Source: Prevotellaceae bacterium UBA4361
GTDB taxonomy: Bacteria; Bacteroidota; Bacteroidia; Bacteroidales; Bacteroidaceae
Reading direction: 5' to 3'
Length of the DNA: 18,922 nt
Assembly: GCA_002393575.1 (NCBI GenBank)
Contig: DGSN01000035.1
Span: forward strand, 1,032-19,953
In this document: piece by piece, positions 18,480 through 18,922 of the stretch
Position numbering within the stretch: the first letter of the stretch is position 1
Layout: the number at the start of each line of letters is the position of its first letter
Notes under the pieces: generated by a model
What the model saw: only the letters and a program-made list of their open reading frames with translations
Told to the model about the DNA's origin: nothing
Database searches by the model: none
Position numbers and translations under genes: made by a program

Positions 18480-18922
18480 CTATTCCAATTCTAATGGTTG
18501 ATACACATGGCTCTTCTGTAGAATCATCATGTGGGAGTTATAGCCGACAGAATAGAAAGTTCCATTTACATTGACTTCCAACACCTCGTCAGCTCCTTCG
18601 GGCACATAGTATGTTGGCTCCTTGGGGTAGCGGGGATTGCCCAATGTCTTTTTCTTGAACGCCATCAGTTTCTTGCGGCTCAGTTTCTGGTACTCAGGAC
18701 TGCCAATCATATTGATGTCAATCACCTCGTTCTTCGTTTCATACAGCGTAAAACAGTGGATACCCTCAGCATCCTCGGCTTTGATAATCAGTCCCGGCAG
18801 TCCGCGCAACTTCCACGGGCCGGCCGACGAGGGCATTTCCTCGGTGTACCACGCCGTCCACTGCTTGCCGTAGAGCTTGCCCGTGGCCCGATGACAGGGC
18901 AGTCCGCTGATGGTCAGCGTGT
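18480..18922 (-). CDS. GLPGLI family protein, copy 3 (5' end outside the window)
   Basis: The frame is open from the stop at 18480-18482 to the window edge, at least 146 residues. Visible parts are TLTISGLPCHRATGKLYGKQW, then TAWYTEEMPSSAGPWKLRGLPGLIIKAEDAEG and KLMAFKKKTLGNPRYPKEPTYYVPEGADEVLEVN. It is close to copy 2 (GNPRY, PTYY, HCFTLY shared). The Met at 18834-18836 is internal, not the start. The N-terminal half lies beyond 18922. Confidence 0.85.
   Translation of the reverse strand, partial: TLTISGLPCHRATGKLYGKQWTAWYTEEMPSSAGPWKLRGLPGLIIKAEDAEGIHCFTLYETKNEVIDINMIGSPEYQKLSRKKLMAFKKKTLGNPRYPKEPTYYVPEGADEVLEVNVNGTFYSVGYNSHMMILQKSHVYQPLELE

Overview
The window looks like a chromosomal segment from the Bacteroidota, order Bacteroidales, most likely a Prevotella-type organism. 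The grounds are three GLPGLI-family proteins, a carboxypeptidase-like-domain TonB-dependent receptor, a FucP/RhaM-type sugar module, a CBM6-bearing GH43 enzyme, and several matches to the Bacteroides promoter (TTTG, 19-21 nt, TAnnTTTG). No rRNA, tRNA or CRISPR array was seen.

Layout. 1-1300: a membrane-anchored HIRAN-like protein and a small lipoprotein, both on the minus strand, separated by repeats. 1380-3420: a plus-strand module for a fucose-type MFS permease and a RhaM-family sugar mutarotase, closed by a strong terminator. 3450-4720, minus: a TraB/GumN gene split by a frame change at an A7 tract, overlapping a DUF2442 gene; its promoter is nested in the terminator of the next gene. 4735-6960, minus: a secreted GH43 glycosidase with a CBM6-like domain. 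7329-10029, minus: a tight six-gene cassette of which five genes are AT-rich, with two zinc-ribbon proteins and two DUF697-like membrane proteins, each pair apparently a diverged duplication. 10087-10323: a stretch with many nested and crossing helices, a candidate structured RNA, next to a plus-strand gene for an unrecognised 468-residue protein. 12357-18922, minus: a TonB-dependent outer-membrane receptor plus three GLPGLI paralogues, interrupted by a REPtron (RAYT/IS200-type transposase between large inverted REP repeats) and by a plus-strand PIN toxin-antitoxin pair.

The strongest cross-cutting signal is repeat content. One composite family consists of a G/C-rich stem-loop, a GCCATCCGGATGGC-type palindrome and heptamer-period tandem repeats. 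It occurs in intergenic DNA and also inside the receptor gene, where it is read in frame. A second palindromic family supplies the C-terminal tail of FucP and recurs at 7147-7290. Heptamer-period blocks with different sequences sit in most intergenic gaps, one of them phased exactly to a start codon.

The best candidates for something undescribed are the AT-rich zinc-ribbon/DUF697-like cassette with its flanking structured element, and the in-frame composite palindromes. Cassette function is not assignable from the sequence alone.
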